Assembly: GCA_027316975.1 (NCBI GenBank)
Contig: DAHVFL010000070.1
Location: 1 to 13,289 of the forward strand
From: Chloroflexota bacterium
GTDB taxonomy: Bacteria > Chloroflexota > Ktedonobacteria > Ktedonobacterales > Ktedonobacteraceae
DNA length: 13,289 bases
Direction of reading: 5' to 3'
Positions 1 through 7,135 of this stretch are shown here, piece after piece. Under the pieces are notes generated by a model. The model ran no database searches and was not told where the DNA came from. It was given only the letters and a program-made list of their open reading frames with translations. Positions within the stretch are counted from its first letter, which is position 1. Every line of letters starts with the position of its first letter. Made by a program: the position numbers and the translations under genes.

Positions 1-1254
1 CAGATATTGGTGCAGCAGCAGCAAGAGCTATTAGCGGAGGTCGACCGACTCTATCGCGAACAGGCAGAGGCGGCCGTCACTGATGCTGTTACCGGCCTGC
101 CCAATCATCGCGCCATCATTGCCCGCCTGGATGAAGAGCTTGCCCGCAGCCAGCGAACAGAAGGCTCTTGCGCGGTACTCTTCGTAGACCTGGATCATTT
201 CAAACGGATTAACGATACCTGGGGACACCAGGCCGGCGATGCTATCCTGCGCGAAGTCGGCCAGCGCCTGCGCGCCAATATTCGCCAGCAGGATTTCGTG
301 GGACGTTATGGCGGCGAAGAGTTTGCAATTGTCCTGACCGAGGTGGATATCATCCAGGCCGTGAGCGTAGCGGAAAAATTATGTTCTGCTATCGCCGGTG
401 ACCCCTGTTTCTGGATGCAAAATGATGTGGTTGAGCCTATCTCCGTGACGGGCAGTTTCGGGGTAGCCGTTTACCTGTTGCACGGAAATAACCGGGAAGA
501 ATTAATCGCCCATGCCGATAACGGTATGTACCTGGCGAAACAGGCCGGTCGCAACTGCGTGCGCGTAGGTGATGTCGAACAAGTAGCAACAGATGAGTCA
601 GCCGCAAGCAGGGAATCAACAGCAGCCGTTGTGGTGCCTGTTCAGGTCATTCAGGCTTTTGTCGCGATGGCGGGAGCGCATGACCGCAGTACAGGCGAAC
701 ATGCGTATCGCCTGATGAGGCTGGTCGAAGCAACGGCACGCAATTTAGGGTATCCAGAAGAACAGATGCATATAGTGCGTTTGAGCGCGCTTCTGCATGA
801 TATCGGCAAGATTGGCGTACCGGATGCAATTCTGCGCAAACCTGGCAAACTGAGCAATGAAGAGTGGGTTGAGATGCGCAAGCATCCTGAGATTGGTCGC
901 CATATTCTGGATCAGGTCGGCGGCACATTCGCCCATATATCCAATATCGTTGCAGCGCACCACGAACGCTGGGACGGCTTCGGCTATCCCAATGGACTGT
1001 CGGGCGAAGGTATTCCTCTGGGTGCCCGCATTATCACTGTGGTAGACGCCTACGATGCCATGACCGAGCGCCGGGTCTACCGCGAGCCACTGCCGGATGA
1101 AGCGGCCAGGGCGGAACTCTTGCGCTGCTCCGGGCAACAGTTCGATCTGCAGGTCGTCGAAGCTTTCCTGGCGGCGCTGGACGACCAACGCGCATTGCTA
1201 CCATCTGAACAAGCTAGAGCAGCGTCTACGGACGTAGAAACGTCGAACCTGTAG
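1..1254 (+). CDS. GGDEF / HD-GYP hybrid c-di-GMP signalling protein (5' partial)
   Basis: This is the C-terminal part of a bifunctional cyclic-di-GMP enzyme; the frame is open to the window edge, so the N-terminus (probably a sensor domain) is missing. Residue numbers count from the TTG at 7. A short coiled-coil-like stretch (about 3-20) leads into a GGDEF diguanylate cyclase domain (about 24-188) with the active-site motif GGEEF at 102-106. An RQQD inhibitory I-site lies five residues before it, at 93-96. After a linker comes an HD-GYP phosphodiesterase domain (about 211-395) with HDIGKIGVPD at 264-273, HPEIG at 293-297, HHE at 318-320 and the GYP signature at 326-328. Both domains look catalytically complete, so the protein could make c-di-GMP and also degrade it. 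The TAG stop lies in the left arm of a long inverted repeat, so the last residues may be derived from that element. Confidence 0.93.
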   Translation, partial: QILVQQQQELLAEVDRLYREQAEAAVTDAVTGLPNHRAIIARLDEELARSQRTEGSCAVLFVDLDHFKRINDTWGHQAGDAILREVGQRLRANIRQQDFVGRYGGEEFAIVLTEVDIIQAVSVAEKLCSAIAGDPCFWMQNDVVEPISVTGSFGVAVYLLHGNNREELIAHADNGMYLAKQAGRNCVRVGDVEQVATDESAASRESTAAVVVPVQVIQAFVAMAGAHDRSTGEHAYRLMRLVEATARNLGYPEEQMHIVRLSALLHDIGKIGVPDAILRKPGKLSNEEWVEMRKHPEIGRHILDQVGGTFAHISNIVAAHHERWDGFGYPNGLSGEGIPLGARIITVVDAYDAMTERRVYREPLPDEAARAELLRCSGQQFDLQVVEAFLAALDDQRALLPSEQARAASTDVETSNL

Positions 1255-1392
1255 GGACGCGGGTGGTGTGGATGCTGAGTGGGGACCCTTGTGGCCGTCC
1301 TCGCCCTGGGGCGTGGTAGGTTGGGGTTACGGGAACAGGACGAGGGCGACGCAAGCGTCCCCACCCAGCATCCACCCAACCCCCGCCCCTAC
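1251..1392. repeat. Long imperfect hairpin, MITE-like
   Basis: The 36-base arms 1251-1286 and 1357-1392 are inverted copies that match at 31 of 36 positions by hand alignment. Further inward, 1294-1308 and a stretch near 1336-1350 also pair imperfectly, so most of the 142 bp can fold into one hairpin. It contains no protein gene. It starts within the last codon of the upstream GGDEF/HD-GYP gene and supplies that gene's stop. The GC-rich, G-skewed arm and C-skewed arm resemble small palindromic repeats dispersed in Ktedonobacter-type genomes. It could also terminate transcription, although no T-run follows. Confidence 0.6.
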
Positions 1393-1461
1393 TGAAGGCG
1401 TAGACGACTCGCATATAAGCGCGAAAGGCCGTGCTGGCCTCAGCCCTCTGGTCATAATGAC

Positions 1462-1716
1462 TCATTGCGCCGCCTCTTTCTCAGGCGGGGCTGTGTTGCC
1501 GGCCTGTTCCAGCGCCTCTGCCAGGGCTTTGGTCGCCTCTCGCTCGCCCACCAGTTCGATCAGTTTTTCGTGGCAGCGACCCATCTTCTCCATACGAGCG
1601 GTAATGAATTCGTGTTTGGCCGCGCCAGCGGCGAAGCCATACATGCCGCGCTGCGCCGCTTCGTACTCTAGCTCGATCTGGCGCATGAGGCGCGCTACCT
1701 CGCTTCCTTGCTCCAT
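1462..1716 (-). CDS. Small conserved-looking hypothetical protein (84 aa)
   Basis: I do not recognise this family. The protein is short, charged and almost certainly all-helical, with no membrane segment or signal peptide and no cysteine pair that would suggest metal binding apart from one isolated Cys. A heptad-like pattern runs through the first half and a Glu/Ala/Leu-rich helix lies near the C-terminus, ending in a Pro/Glu-rich tail. The ATG at 1716 is preferred to an in-frame ATG 14 codons upstream because an AAGGAG ribosome binding site (complement of 1728-1733) lies 11 bases before it. The gene is transcribed divergently from the XRE regulator across a roughly 194-bp shared control region. 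Function unknown. Confidence 0.7.
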   Translation of the reverse strand: MEQGSEVARLMRQIELEYEAAQRGMYGFAAGAAKHEFITARMEKMGRCHEKLIELVGEREATKALAEALEQAGNTAPPEKEAAQ

Positions 1717-1765
1717 CGTGTGAGTAACTCCTTCTATCCTATTTGAACTGTTCCGCAATTTTGCA

Positions 1766-1774
1766 TGTTATAAT
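1766..1774 (+). promoter_or_regulatory. Extended -10 promoter candidate for the XRE regulator
   Basis: TG-T-TATAAT is a perfect extended -10 element (TG at 1766-1767, TATAAT at 1769-1774). A TTGAAC -35-like hexamer at 1743-1748 is 20 bases away, longer than ideal, which fits an extended -10 promoter with little need for a -35. Transcription would start near 1781, giving a leader of about 130 bases. The reverse complement offers an ATTATA that might serve the divergent small gene. Confidence 0.45.
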
Positions 1775-1910
1775 AGGATTGTTCTGGTTCAATTCTACAT
1801 AAAAGCATCCGGGAACCAGGTTATTATCGTGCAGTAGCCCTGCGAAAATCGAGCGCAATCATGCAGAAAACGTGCGGTATTCATACGAGTTGTGTGAAGA
1901 GGTGCGATAT

Positions 1911-3281
1911 ATGGCAACTTTACAGGTAAGATACCCCAATCGCCTTCGGGCATATATCAAATTGAGTGGCTATACGGTTAAGGAAGTCGCGGAAGAATCC
2001 AACATTCCACTCAGAACACTCTTTGATTACTGTGCAGGAAAAACACCTATCCCCAGGAAGCGTCTCGATATGCTCGCCAGACTACTTGGCTACCCGGTTG
2101 AGTCTATTCTGTCTATCAATGATACTCCAGATGTCTTATCTCTCGTAAAATCTGAAAATACACAAGAGACTGTACTGACATCTTTGGGAGCATATGAGAC
2201 GGATAAGCTACGCCGCGAACTTCTACAACAAGCAGCAGGGTTTGTTAGTGCTGCTGTTATATCTTCATCACATCTCTTGCTAAATGAAGACTTTTTTGAT
2301 CGGCTCTCGAGAGCGTTAAAAAGGCCATCGAGCATTGATGAAACAACTCTGAATTACCTTGAAGCACGTACAGCAGGTTATTGGCAAGATCGTCATGGGG
2401 CAGTAGTTGCTTCATGTGACTTGTTTAGCTACGTTATAGAGCATCTCCAGAAGATAATAACCCTTCTTGAGGGATCACTATTCCCATCAATACGCACACG
2501 CCTCTGCTGTATCGTAAGTGGAATAGCTCAGCTTGCTGGTCACCTTCTTTTCGATATGAGTGAGTTCACCAGGTCACGAAATTTTCATAAGATTGCTATT
2601 ACTGCTGCACTGGAGGGGGAGAATCAAGCACTAGAGGCTGTCTCATGGGGAAGAATGAGTTTCACCTGGACATATAACGGTAATCCGCTTGAAGCTCTTC
2701 GATATATTAAAGAGGCTCGTCGTCTAGCGATAGGGAATGTAAATACTACAGTTCGAGCGTATCTAGCCGCGGTGGAAGCTGAAATACAAGCCATTCTCGG
2801 AAATTCTGAAGCCTGTCTCAAAGCGCTAGAAATAGCTGAATGCGTCGAGGCACAACAGTATCCCGAAGAAGAAATGTACTGGCTCCACTTTGATCGCTCA
2901 CGATTGGCCGGCTATCAAGGTATATCTTTTAGACGACTATATTGCCATGAAGACGCACGAACACATTTCTTTTTAGAGAAGGCTCAGAAAGCTTTGACAA
3001 ATGCCTTGATACTACTTGATCCCACACGCATACAACGGCGTCCCGCACTTCTAATTGACCTTGCTGATACATACGCTCAGCAAAGAGATGTGGAAGGGGC
3101 ATATGGATATGCGCTTCAAGCGCTATCGGTAATCGCTCAGACTAAATCACACGTAGTTGCAAAACGTCTTCTTACTCTCCGGGAGGGATTGGAGCCGTGG
3201 AAAGACTCTCCTTATGTCAAAAACTTAGATCAGCAGATGGCATCTCTTATCACGCATGGAGGGTACCGGGGAACGGTATGA
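1911..3281 (+). CDS. XRE-type HTH regulator with helical (TPR-like) repeats
   Basis: This is a putative cytoplasmic DNA-binding regulator of 456 aa. A Cro/C1-type helix-turn-helix lies at about residues 11-67 (helices around YTVKEVAEESN and IPLRTLFDYCAGK). The rest, roughly 140-430, is a long all-helical region with TPR-like Ala/Leu/Tyr periodicity, probably a ligand- or protein-binding superhelix. The ATG at 1911 is chosen over an in-frame GTG at 1872 because GAAGAGG at 1896-1902 sits 8 bases upstream. Its stop overlaps the start of the flavoprotein gene (ATGA), so the two are translationally coupled. The HTH-plus-helical-repeat layout is shared with actinobacterial XRE regulators and, more loosely, with peptide-sensing RRNPP regulators; the ligand is unknown. 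Base composition is lower in GC than in neighbouring genes, suggesting transfer together with the flavoprotein. Confidence 0.85.
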   Translation: MATLQVRYPNRLRAYIKLSGYTVKEVAEESNIPLRTLFDYCAGKTPIPRKRLDMLARLLGYPVESILSINDTPDVLSLVKSENTQETVLTSLGAYETDKLRRELLQQAAGFVSAAVISSSHLLLNEDFFDRLSRALKRPSSIDETTLNYLEARTAGYWQDRHGAVVASCDLFSYVIEHLQKIITLLEGSLFPSIRTRLCCIVSGIAQLAGHLLFDMSEFTRSRNFHKIAITAALEGENQALEAVSWGRMSFTWTYNGNPLEALRYIKEARRLAIGNVNTTVRAYLAAVEAEIQAILGNSEACLKALEIAECVEAQQYPEEEMYWLHFDRSRLAGYQGISFRRLYCHEDARTHFFLEKAQKALTNALILLDPTRIQRRPALLIDLADTYAQQRDVEGAYGYALQALSVIAQTKSHVVAKRLLTLREGLEPWKDSPYVKNLDQQMASLITHGGYRGTV

Positions 3282-3856
3282 GCGAGACAACATCAAATCT
3301 GAGAGGGGTTCTATATGTTATTGCCTGCGCGGCATCTTCAGCAACCCTTGTCCCGAACCTGGTCATACAAGCACAAGCAAAAACATGGGGAGTATGCGTC
3401 ATCACTACACCGCAAGGAACAAAGTTCATCGATATACCTCTTCTAGAAAAGCTCACAGGCTATCCTGTGAGAAGTGAGTATAAGCGCCCTGAAGAAGCAG
3501 ATGTTTTACCACGAGCCGATGCCATTATTGTATTCCCTGCAACATTCAACACGACTAATAAATGGGCGCTGGGTATCTCAGATACACTCGCACTCGGCAT
3601 CTTATGTGAATATACGGGATTGAAAATGCCCATTGTGACTGTTCCTTGCTTTCGTACTGGTGGTGGGCTTGACGGACATCCGGCCTTTTTCAGAAGCCTC
3701 CAGATGCTGAGTGATTACGGCATACGTGTGCTGTATGAGCCAGATAAGTATCCTCCCAAGAATCAAGTGCCATCCGATGTGGTCCTTGCGGTATTGGATG
3801 AGACCATGAAGAGACATACTGAGAACAGAAATAAAGCTGATATGGAGAGTTATTGA
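3278..3856 (+). CDS. HFCD-family flavoprotein
   Basis: This is a 192-aa protein of the flavoprotein / phosphopantothenoylcysteine-decarboxylase-like (HFCD) fold. A Rossmann-like start (VLYVIACAASSATL, 11-24) leads to the family's flavin-site block PATFNTTNKWALGISD (87-102), comparable to the PATANT...GIADDL region of CoaC/Dfp and of peptide decarboxylases such as EpiD. The closest family I recall is the stand-alone actinobacterial 'flavoprotein' with VITTP, LTGYPVRS and RPEEADVLP-like segments, often beside an XRE regulator. The whole protein is one domain without the CoaB synthetase half, so it is probably not the housekeeping Dfp. The reaction and substrate are unknown. The ATG at 3278 overlaps the upstream stop by four bases. 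An in-frame upstream ATG at 3197 would lie inside the regulator gene and is less likely. Confidence 0.85.
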   Translation: MSETTSNLRGVLYVIACAASSATLVPNLVIQAQAKTWGVCVITTPQGTKFIDIPLLEKLTGYPVRSEYKRPEEADVLPRADAIIVFPATFNTTNKWALGISDTLALGILCEYTGLKMPIVTVPCFRTGGGLDGHPAFFRSLQMLSDYGIRVLYEPDKYPPKNQVPSDVVLAVLDETMKRHTENRNKADMESY

Positions 3857-4060
3857 CATTGTGAAACTGTACAACCTCATCCTTGCGAGAAGCGCGGTAC
3901 TGGACTCACGGAGCAGAGCCTCTTGCAATTCTCTACAAGCGGCCATATAGTTTCATTCTATCAGACGAAAAGCCTCCTCAAAAACGAGTCTCTCTAAATG
4001 GCTTCCCTTCTCTGGTTTCCCATGCTATAGTACAGCCGCAGCTTTACCGTCTGTAAAAAA

Positions 4061-4087
4061 GGCGACCATACATCAGATATGGTCGCC
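4061..4087 (-). terminator. Rho-independent terminator of the sigma factor gene
   Basis: A perfect 10-bp stem (GGCGACCATA at 4061-4070 with TATGGTCGCC at 4078-4087) encloses a 7-base loop. On the minus strand the stem is followed by six T residues (complement of 4055-4060). It lies about 30 bp beyond the stop of the sigma factor gene. On the plus strand no T-run follows. Confidence 0.9.
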
Positions 4088-4118
4088 CTCAAAATACTCT
4101 AATCTACCAAACCGCGCG

Positions 4119-5090
4119 CTACGCGAATTCTCGCAGCAGGTGCGACTGGATGGGGTGGCGCAGGGTGCGCAGCGCTTTTACCTCGATCTGGCGTATGCGC
4201 TCGCGGGTTAGCTTAAAGCATACGCTCAACTCTTCCAGTGTGTGGCAGTGACCGTCGTGCAGGCCGTAACGCAGTTCGATCACCTGTCGTTCGCGCTGGT
4301 TGAGGGTCTCCAGGGCGCACCCGATCTGATCGCGCAGGGCCTGGTGTGTCACAATATCAGAAGGGGTTGTTGCGCGCGTATCTTCCAGCGTATCCGCCAG
4401 GTGATACTGTTCGTCGTCGATCAGCGGCGCGTCAAGCGAGATAGGTGTTTCTGCCATACTTTGCAGTTCAAATACGCGCTCTCTGGTCATTTTGGCCTCT
4501 GCCGCGATCTCTTCGGGCAGTGGGTCGCGTCCCAGTTCCTGGTAGAGGTTGCGCGTGATGCGTTTGATCTTATAGATCATCTCAACCACATGCACCGGGA
4601 TGTGGATGGTGCGCGTGTGTTCCGCAACGGCGCGACTGATGGCCTGGCGAATCCACCAGGTAGCGTAGGTGCTGAAGCGAAAGCCGCGCGATGGATCGAA
4701 TTTTTGCGCGGCGCGAATAAGACCCAGATTCCCTTCCTGCACCAGGTCAAGCAGGGAAATACCGTGATTATTGTAGCGTTTGGCGATGCTGACCACCAGT
4801 CGAAGATTTGCCTCGACCAGCCGCCTCTGTGCCTCCATATCTCCCTGTACAACCCGCCAGGCGAGCGAAAGTTCTTGCTCGCTGTTCAGCAGTGGGAAGC
4901 GTCCAATTTCGGCGAGGTACTGGCGAATAGCGTTATCAACGCTCGCATCGCTCGCTGCCTCTTCATCGCTCCCCTCCTCATCATACTCATCTGTATTAGC
5001 CTCAAATACATCGTCCCCCTGGAGCCATTGCGATCGTATTGATCGCATGTCGTCCACATCTTTTACCACCCTCTTTGCGATGGCTACCAT
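4119..5090 (-). CDS. Primary-type (RpoD/SigA-like, group 1/2) RNA polymerase sigma factor
   Basis: This 323-aa sigma-70 subunit directs RNA polymerase to promoters. After a short N-terminus with an acidic tract (about 26-48) come region 1.2 (about 52-85, AIRQYLAEIGRFPLL), region 2 (about 86-155) with core binding and -10 recognition (FDPSRGFRFSTYATWWIRQA at 131-150), region 3 (about 165-240) and region 4 (about 250-315). Region 4 ends in the -35-binding HTH (TLEELSVCFKLTRERIRQIE, 284-303). Region 1.1 is absent and the protein is shorter than most housekeeping SigA proteins, so it is more likely an alternative group 2 factor. That is an inference, because the genome's other sigma genes are not visible. 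AAAGGAG (complement of 5101-5107) lies 10 bases before the ATG. A terminator follows, so it is probably monocistronic. Confidence 0.92.
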   Translation of the reverse strand: MVAIAKRVVKDVDDMRSIRSQWLQGDDVFEANTDEYDEEGSDEEAASDASVDNAIRQYLAEIGRFPLLNSEQELSLAWRVVQGDMEAQRRLVEANLRLVVSIAKRYNNHGISLLDLVQEGNLGLIRAAQKFDPSRGFRFSTYATWWIRQAISRAVAEHTRTIHIPVHVVEMIYKIKRITRNLYQELGRDPLPEEIAAEAKMTRERVFELQSMAETPISLDAPLIDDEQYHLADTLEDTRATTPSDIVTHQALRDQIGCALETLNQRERQVIELRYGLHDGHCHTLEELSVCFKLTRERIRQIEVKALRTLRHPIQSHLLREFA

Positions 5091-5120
5091 GCTTATCCTA
5101 CTCCTTTACCTCTAATCCAC

Positions 5121-5137
5121 TTACCACATGTTGGTAA
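5121..5137. promoter_or_regulatory. Dyad upstream of the sigma factor gene, operator candidate
   Basis: TTACCA (5121-5126) and TGGTAA (5132-5137) form a perfect 6-bp dyad around a 5-base centre. It begins 31 bp upstream of the sigma factor ATG, in the leader or promoter zone. The size and spacing suit a dimeric repressor, but no convincing -10/-35 pair was found for this gene, so the role is inferred. Confidence 0.35.
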
Positions 5138-5220
5138 CCGAGGGAAAAATAGGCAATCCCTACTAACCGGAAATTTTTCCGGCTTTTGTCCCCCCTGTCT
5201 CTACTAGATGCAATATCTGT

Positions 5221-5273
5221 GCCAATTGATACATGAGGTACTTCATGCAATTCATCTCCATGCATCAATTGGC
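5221..5273. repeat. 15-bp inverted repeat in the divergent control region
   Basis: The arms 5221-5235 (GCCAATTGATACATG) and 5259-5273 (CATGCATCAATTGGC) match at 14 of 15 positions and are separated by 23 bases. The spacer contains a second near-palindrome, ATGAGGTACTTCAT (5233-5246). The nested symmetry suggests a regulator binding region or an RNA structure. No T-run follows, so termination is unlikely. Confidence 0.5.
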
Positions 5274-5391
5274 CTGTGATGCCCGTTAAGGCTATCTGCG
5301 CGTTCTACGCTTTTTGTTTCTGTCTTTCAAAAATAGGTGGAAATTTTTTCGCAATTTGGGGAAATATCCGCAGATTGACTGCCGGCACACG

Positions 5392-5424
5392 AGCCAGGGC
5401 GGCGGCTCTGTCCCCGCCCTGGCT
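5392..5424. repeat. GC-rich hairpin
   Basis: The perfect 11-bp arms AGCCAGGGCGG (5392-5402) and CCGCCCTGGCT (5414-5424) flank an 11-base loop. It is GC-rich in an otherwise AT-rich intergenic segment and has no following T-run. It is likely a small dispersed palindromic repeat rather than a terminator. Confidence 0.5.
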
Positions 5425-5529
5425 GGTACGCCATTCGCCAAATTGTCTACAACTCCCGTTTATTTGGTTGTGTTGTGGTTGGAGTAAAGCCTTTCCTTAC
5501 GCATGTATTCGTAGTGAAAGAACAATTGT

Positions 5530-7104
5530 ATGCAAACAGATTTGTGGTTGATAGAGACTGGCAAAAACGATAGATGCCCCTTATGCAGCAAGCCCTTGAA
5601 ACGCGGAACGCGGACGTGTTTTGGCTGTGGCTTTTCTAGCGACGCGCCCTCTGTTTGGATTGATCCTACGGTACATGCCTACCAGCATGTCATGCCACAA
5701 AGCGTCACGAGAGATTTGACGCCGGACCCACAGGCGGCCTCTCCCATCTGGCAGTATGAGTCGTCAGATTTCGAAGCGGCAGGAAGTCTGCCGATGCTTT
5801 CCTTATGTATGCCCGAATCGCCGGCAAAGCCCCGGCCGCCAGCGCCGAACAGGGCGACCACGCGCCGTTTACCCAGGGTTGATGAGATCGATACTGTGCC
5901 GCCGCGCGTATCGCCCGCGCGCGACATCGATCAGATCGATACGCTTCCCCCCGGAAATGGACAGGGGAGGCGCGCTATGATACTTGCGCCGCAGAACACG
6001 CCCACCGAGAGCGGCTCGCGTTCCTGGACGGCTGGCGCTGCCAGTGGTTCAGCATCCGCGCAGTTGATTATGCGCTCCGGCAGGAGCAAACCCGCGCAGC
6101 GAGTCGAGACATTTAATCCTCTAGACCACACTCGCTGGTGGTTATTGCGTCCTGGCCGTATCGAGTTTATCCTGTGGCTGGGTGGAACTTTGCTGTTAAT
6201 CGGCGTAACCTGCCTGTTGTTGTTCGTCTTCGCGCTCAGTTTCCAATGGGTCATGCCGTTTGCTCCTGCCAACCCACTTGCTACGAATGCGAACGGCAAT
6301 AACGCGCAGCAGCATAGCGTAGCGCCGGCCGGGACAGGTCCTTCTCTCATGATTTCAGCCACAAGCTTGCTGGTTCCAGGTCAGTCAATTCACCTGCGCG
6401 GCCAGGGATTCAAATCTTCCATCATGGTCGCATTCTACTTTGATGGAAAATATTCTTTGCTCGATCAAAACCAGAAGGCAGCCTGGCTTCGGACAGGTGC
6501 GGGTGGAACGTTCGAGTCCACTCTATGGCTGGGAACAGGTTCCATGTGGTCGCCCGGCGAGCATATTATTGCGGCCCGCGATGCATCGGGCACGCCATTG
6601 GTTGCTATTCAGATCCGGCTGGCTGCCAGTTCCAATGGTACCGTTGCCAGTTCGTCGCCCGTACCAAATTCGACGCCAGGTGTCACGCAAACTGGAACCC
6701 CTACTCCAACGGGACCACAAAGTACCCCCGTTGGTCGTCCACCGGTGACTGTGACACCCACATTACCTCCTGTGACGCCGACTCCTTCGCCGACCCCGGC
6801 TACGCCGACGCCTACGGTCACACCGACAGTTGCGACATCGCCAACCATCACCCCAACGGTGAAAAGCTCACCAACCGCCGTCACAACACCAGCCCGTGGA
6901 ACGCCTACTCCTGGCGCTAGCCCTACTGCTGGCAACACAGGGCTGGGCAATGCCTTGAACGATAGCGGAGTCCCGCCGATGGCGGCGCGTCTTGCCTCTA
7001 TCTCACCGCTGATCTGGATCATGGTGGCCTGCTATATTCTCTCTATGTTATCTCTGGGCGGGGCTGGCATCATGTACAGAAGACATCGCAAAATTGTGAT
7101 GTAG
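5530..7104 (+). CDS. Zinc-ribbon membrane protein with extracytoplasmic domain and Pro/Thr-rich stalk
   Basis: This is a 524-aa protein of unknown function with a clear layered architecture. Residues 16-33 form a zinc ribbon (C16, C19, C30, C33: CPLC and CFGC). A long disordered Pro-rich segment (about 36-200) contains two related motifs, EIDTVPP (119-125) and QIDTLPP (135-141). A transmembrane helix spans about 212-240. An extracytoplasmic domain of about 95 residues (271-365, VPGQSIHLRGQGF and following) looks like an IPT/TIG-type beta-sandwich. A Pro/Thr/Ser stalk runs about 375-468, and a second membrane helix (about 491-514) ends in the basic tail YRRHRK. The topology would put both termini inside and the sandwich plus stalk outside. 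There is no LPXTG motif. The ATG at 5530 has only a weak purine-rich site (GAAAGA) upstream. It may sense or bind something at the surface, but its partner is unknown. Confidence 0.8.
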   Translation: MQTDLWLIETGKNDRCPLCSKPLKRGTRTCFGCGFSSDAPSVWIDPTVHAYQHVMPQSVTRDLTPDPQAASPIWQYESSDFEAAGSLPMLSLCMPESPAKPRPPAPNRATTRRLPRVDEIDTVPPRVSPARDIDQIDTLPPGNGQGRRAMILAPQNTPTESGSRSWTAGAASGSASAQLIMRSGRSKPAQRVETFNPLDHTRWWLLRPGRIEFILWLGGTLLLIGVTCLLLFVFALSFQWVMPFAPANPLATNANGNNAQQHSVAPAGTGPSLMISATSLLVPGQSIHLRGQGFKSSIMVAFYFDGKYSLLDQNQKAAWLRTGAGGTFESTLWLGTGSMWSPGEHIIAARDASGTPLVAIQIRLAASSNGTVASSSPVPNSTPGVTQTGTPTPTGPQSTPVGRPPVTVTPTLPPVTPTPSPTPATPTPTVTPTVATSPTITPTVKSSPTAVTTPARGTPTPGASPTAGNTGLGNALNDSGVPPMAARLASISPLIWIMVACYILSMLSLGGAGIMYRRHRKIVM

Positions 7105-7135
7105 ATGTACTGAATTGGACAAATGGCGGCGTGGC

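Larger units (their letters stand above)
5091..5529. other. Divergent intergenic region with several inverted repeats
   Basis: This 439-bp stretch separates the sigma factor gene (-) from the zinc-ribbon membrane protein gene (+). Besides the TTACCA/TGGTAA dyad it holds a hairpin at 5167-5182 (CCGGAAA, two-base loop, TTTCCGG), a larger inverted repeat at 5221-5273 and a GC-rich hairpin at 5392-5424. A 91-codon reading frame at 5276-5551 has a Cys/Trp-rich, low-quality composition, crosses the GC-rich hairpin and overlaps the next gene's start; I regard it as non-coding. No strong sigma-70 promoter was identified in either direction. Confidence 0.6.

Noticed and set aside
1268..1723. 151-codon plus-strand frame through the hairpin region
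   Set aside because: It is mostly the MITE-like repeat followed by the antisense of the small minus-strand gene; Ser/Ala/Pro-rich shadow.
3452..3471. Perfect 8-bp hairpin (CTCACAGG, 4-base loop, CCTGTGAG) inside the flavoprotein gene
   Set aside because: It is inside coding sequence with no T-run or start site nearby; likely chance.
3857..4054. Search for RNA genes or a terminator after the flavoprotein
   Set aside because: Apart from the doubtful 29-codon frame, no stem-loop with T-run or RNA-like structure was seen on the plus strand.
4119..5090. Calling the sigma factor the housekeeping rpoD/sigA
   Set aside because: Regions 2-4 are primary-type, but region 1.1 is missing and the protein is short. 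A group 2 paralogue is more likely and the genome context is unavailable.
5276..5551. 91-codon plus-strand reading frame before the zinc-ribbon protein gene
   Set aside because: It spans a GC-rich hairpin, overlaps the next gene's start, has a Cys/Trp-rich unprotein-like composition and no good ribosome binding site.
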